DNA of 7,281 nt from JBGPJM01 sp041485385 (lineage in GTDB: Bacteria > Planctomycetota > Phycisphaerae > Phycisphaerales > UBA1924): the NCBI GenBank assembly GCA_041485385.1, contig JBGPJM010000238.1:1-7281 (forward strand). The letters are read 5' to 3'. This document shows, in pieces, positions 5,267 to 7,281 of this stretch (its first letter is position 1; the number at the start of each line of letters is the position of its first letter). The notes beneath the pieces were generated by a model that was not told the DNA's origin, made no database searches, and was given only the letters and a program-made list of their open reading frames with translations. Made by a program: the position numbers and the translations under genes.

Positions 5267-6595
5267 TTACTTGTTCCGATCCGGGGGAGGCGGGGCCTGA
5301 TCGGCGGGTCGATTCCGGCGCGCCCTCGGCGCGGCGTTGTCGCCAGCCGCGCCGCCCCCGCGTCGTCCGCCGCCATCGGCATTGTCGGTCTGGTCGCGCG
5401 TCGGGAGCTTGGCCCGCTGCGCCTCGGTCAGGACCGAGTTGATCCTCTCGATGGCGCTGGTGCCCAGCTCGCGCTTCTTGCGCCGCAGCTCGCTGACCTT
5501 GTCGTCGCCACCGCCGCCCATGCGCTGCATCATCGATTGCGCCGTCAGCGTCATCTCCTGGTCCTCGGTGGCGACCTCGAGATCGTGGTTGATGGCGCGC
5601 ACGTCGCGCGTGTAGCTCTCCTTGAGCGAGGTCAGGGCCTCCTTCTGCGGGGCTTCGAGATCGGCGATGGCGATCGCCGCGTCCACCACGCGATCGGCGT
5701 ACACCGGCCGGTACACCGTCGGGAAGCTCTCCTTGTGGACCAGGTCGCTGAACGCGCCCCGCTTGTCCTCGGGGAGCTGGGCCTCGATCTGCCGCGCAAA
5801 CGTCCGGTTGGTGTCCCGGACACGCACCGAGACCTCGCGCCCCTTCTTGAAAAGCTCGTCGATCGCGGTCTGATCGCCGCTCTGGAAGAGCTCCCGGATC
5901 TTCCCCTGGAAATCGTCGTACACCTTGTTCCGCTCGATGAGCTGGCGGTCGATCTCGACCTCGTACTGCTCCAGGATCGGGGCCAGCGTCTGCTGGGTCT
6001 CCGGGGGAAGCTTCATGTCGTCGACGATCTTGGCGACGTCCACCCGCTCGCCGCTCATCAGGCCACGACCGATCGACTGCGACCGACGCCGGGCCCGCTC
6101 AAGCTTGGGCCACTTCTGCATCTGCTGGTCGTTGAGCACCGCCTTGAAATCGGAGAAGAAGCTGTTCTCCAGATCGGTGCGGGTCTTGTTGAACGCATCC
6201 ATGTCCTTCTGGACGTCCCGCATGACCGAGAAATCCTGCGTATCGCGGGCCTCCTGGCGCGCGGCGTCGAGCTTGGCCCGGGCGACCTTGGCCGCGGCGG
6301 TGAACTGCTGCTCGTACGCCTCAAACAGAGACTTCGCCGCGTCCTTCTGGGCTGCGTCCAGTCCCAGCACCTTGGCGTAGTTGTCCAGTTCGCGGCTGTT
6401 GATGGCCGCGTCGAACTGCTGCTGCCCGCCGCCGCCCATCCCGCGGAAGAACCCGCCGGGCCCCCCTCCGCCGCCGCCACCCCGTCCGCCACCTCCTCCA
6501 CCGCCCCCACCACCCTGAGCAAACGCCGGCGAAGCCACGATCGCCGCCGCGATGACAACCAAGCCGCTCAGCCCGCGCGCTCGACGCATGTTCAT
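5267..6595 (-). CDS. Paralogue D: secreted tri-modular helical protein with poly-Gly N-terminus and Arg/Pro-rich tail, unknown function
   Basis: 442 aa from the ATG at 6595. GGAGG lies 8 nt upstream; a second ATG at 6589 is 14 nt from it, and an upstream ATG at 6649 lacks a fitting context. The signal peptide (MNMRRARG, then a Val/Ala/Ile core) ends PAFA|Q26/27. Directly after cleavage come ten Gly, one Arg and seven more Gly (28-45), then PGGFFRGMGGGG. Module 1 starts LDAAQ (79-83) and ends LNDQQMQKWP (154-163). MSGE is at 180-183. Module 2 starts LPPET (196-200) with LEQYEVEIDRQL (208-219) and later LPEDKRGAF. Module 3 starts LEAPQ (313-317), holds a Met/Gln/Gly-rich loop (about 348-363) and ends LTEAQRAKLP (389-398). 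The last 41 residues (402-442) are Gly-, Arg- and Pro-rich and probably disordered. There is no cysteine. It is closest to C. It is the first array gene, 141 bp after carA and closed by a terminator; no clear terminator separates it from carA, so read-through is possible. Confidence 0.88.
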   Translation of the reverse strand: MNMRRARGLSGLVVIAAAIVASPAFAQGGGGGGGGGGRGGGGGGGPGGFFRGMGGGGQQQFDAAINSRELDNYAKVLGLDAAQKDAAKSLFEAYEQQFTAAAKVARAKLDAARQEARDTQDFSVMRDVQKDMDAFNKTRTDLENSFFSDFKAVLNDQQMQKWPKLERARRRSQSIGRGLMSGERVDVAKIVDDMKLPPETQQTLAPILEQYEVEIDRQLIERNKVYDDFQGKIRELFQSGDQTAIDELFKKGREVSVRVRDTNRTFARQIEAQLPEDKRGAFSDLVHKESFPTVYRPVYADRVVDAAIAIADLEAPQKEALTSLKESYTRDVRAINHDLEVATEDQEMTLTAQSMMQRMGGGGDDKVSELRRKKRELGTSAIERINSVLTEAQRAKLPTRDQTDNADGGGRRGGGAAGDNAAPRARRNRPADQAPPPPDRNK

Positions 6596-6603
6596 AGAAC
6601 TAG

Positions 6604-6608
6604 CCTCC
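6604..6608 (-). promoter_or_regulatory. Ribosome binding site that fixes the start of gene D
   Basis: GGAGG on the minus strand, 8 nt before the ATG at 6595 and 14 nt before the next in-frame ATG at 6589. This makes 6595 the better start. Confidence 0.7.
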
Positions 6609-6736
6609 GTCAAAAGCTGACACCGGCGACGCCCGGGCGCCGCTTGCACAGGGAAGAGAACGAAGCTGGCTCCCGCATATTGCGGCGGCAGCCGCGCGCG
6701 TCTTACGATCCCGACGAAAATACCCGGAATTGGGGG

Positions 6737-7281
6737 TTAGTCGGCAGCCCCGATCGGCGCCAGCGTCGCAACCGACAGGGGCTTGCGGTCCCCCATCATG
6801 CGCACGAACGCGTCGAACAGGTACCCGGCATCATGCGGGCCGGGAGAGGCCTCGGGGTGGTACTGCACTGAGAAGACGGGCCGGTCCCTCATACAGAACC
6901 CGGCGAGGGTCGAGTCGTTGAGGTTGAAATGCGTCGCCTCCGCCGCACCCGCCTTGGCGAACGACTCCGGATCGACCGCGAAGCCGTGATTCTGGCTGGT
7001 GATCTCGACCTTTCCGGTGATCGTGTTGACAACCGGCTGGTTCGCGCCGCGATGACCGAACTTGAGCTTGTACGTGCGTGCGCCTACCGCCAACGCCAGC
7101 AGCTGGTGCCCCAGGCAGATCCCGAAGGTGGGGATCGGGTTGGCGGGGGGTCTTTCGCCGCCGACCAGCTCGCGGAGAGTGGCGATGGTCGCCTTCACGG
7201 CCGCGGGGTCGCCGGGGCCGTTGGAAACGAACAGTCCGTCGATCGTCCCCGCGGCGAACATGGCCTTGACCTCGCTGGCAG
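6737..7281 (-). CDS. carA: Carbamoyl-phosphate synthase small (glutaminase) subunit, C-terminal part (cut by right window edge)
   Basis: Cytoplasmic subunit that hydrolyses glutamine and passes ammonia to the large subunit CarB for carbamoyl phosphate, feeding pyrimidine and arginine synthesis. About 180 residues of the class I glutamine amidotransferase domain are visible; the N-terminal half is outside. Diagnostic segments are FVSNGPGDP, then FGICLGHQLLALA with the nucleophilic Cys (codon 7115-7117), KFGHRGANQPV, SQNHGFAVD and YHPEASPGPHDA. The last holds the catalytic His (6857-6859) and Glu (6851-6853). FGHRGAN with QNHGFAV is typical of CarA rather than PabA, TrpG or GuaA. An internal ATG at 7261 is not the start, because the frame and the homology (ASEVKAMF...) continue to the edge. 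The gene ends TAA at 6737. carB does not follow immediately; the next gene is paralogue D. Confidence 0.96.
   Translation of the reverse strand, partial: ASEVKAMFAAGTIDGLFVSNGPGDPAAVKATIATLRELVGGERPPANPIPTFGICLGHQLLALAVGARTYKLKFGHRGANQPVVNTITGKVEITSQNHGFAVDPESFAKAGAAEATHFNLNDSTLAGFCMRDRPVFSVQYHPEASPGPHDAGYLFDAFVRMMGDRKPLSVATLAPIGAAD

Noticed and set aside
4886..6871. Long plus-strand open frame (661 codons) opposite gene D and the ends of C and carA
   Set aside because: It is register-matched to gene D and runs across intergenic DNA and the carA end. Gene D has a signal peptide, ribosome binding site and paralogues; this frame has none of these.

Overview
The window comes from a GC-rich bacterium. 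Every gene I can support lies on the minus strand, so transcription runs from high to low coordinates. High GC and a tandem family of large secreted helical proteins would fit a planctomycete-like organism (for example Phycisphaerae). That placement is tentative, because nothing here is a taxonomic marker that I can place.

Layout in the direction of transcription: (1) the C-terminal glutaminase part of carA, carbamoyl-phosphate synthase small subunit, running off the right edge (6737-7281). (2) Four consecutive paralogous genes for exported proteins of 405-442 aa, called here D (5267-6595), C (3754-5004), B (2363-3580) and A (1056-2276). (3) The N-terminal 309 codons of a PilB/GspE-type assembly ATPase, ending at the left edge just after its Walker A motif (1-928). 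Gaps between genes are 86-262 bp. A perfect 12-bp stem followed by a T-run lies just after gene D and looks like an intrinsic terminator, so C, B and A are probably a separate transcription unit from D. No RNA genes, CRISPR arrays, insertion sequences or tRNAs were seen, and no gene-free stretch exceeds 300 bp.

The paralogue array is the part worth attention. Each protein has a signal peptide ending in A-x-A followed directly by Gln. Each then shows a three-fold internal repeat of long, charged helical modules. The first and third modules both start and end with an L-x-x-x-Q pentad (LNPEQ, LDAAQ, LSEPQ, LTEAQ and so on), spaced about 75-83 residues apart. This resembles the LTxxQ motif of the Spy/CpxP periplasmic chaperone family, but in a three-module chain about three times the length of Spy. 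A and B form one close pair and C and D another, so two rounds of duplication are likely. The proteins are probably periplasmic or surface-exposed. Their function is unknown, and the link to the neighbouring pilus/secretion ATPase is only positional.
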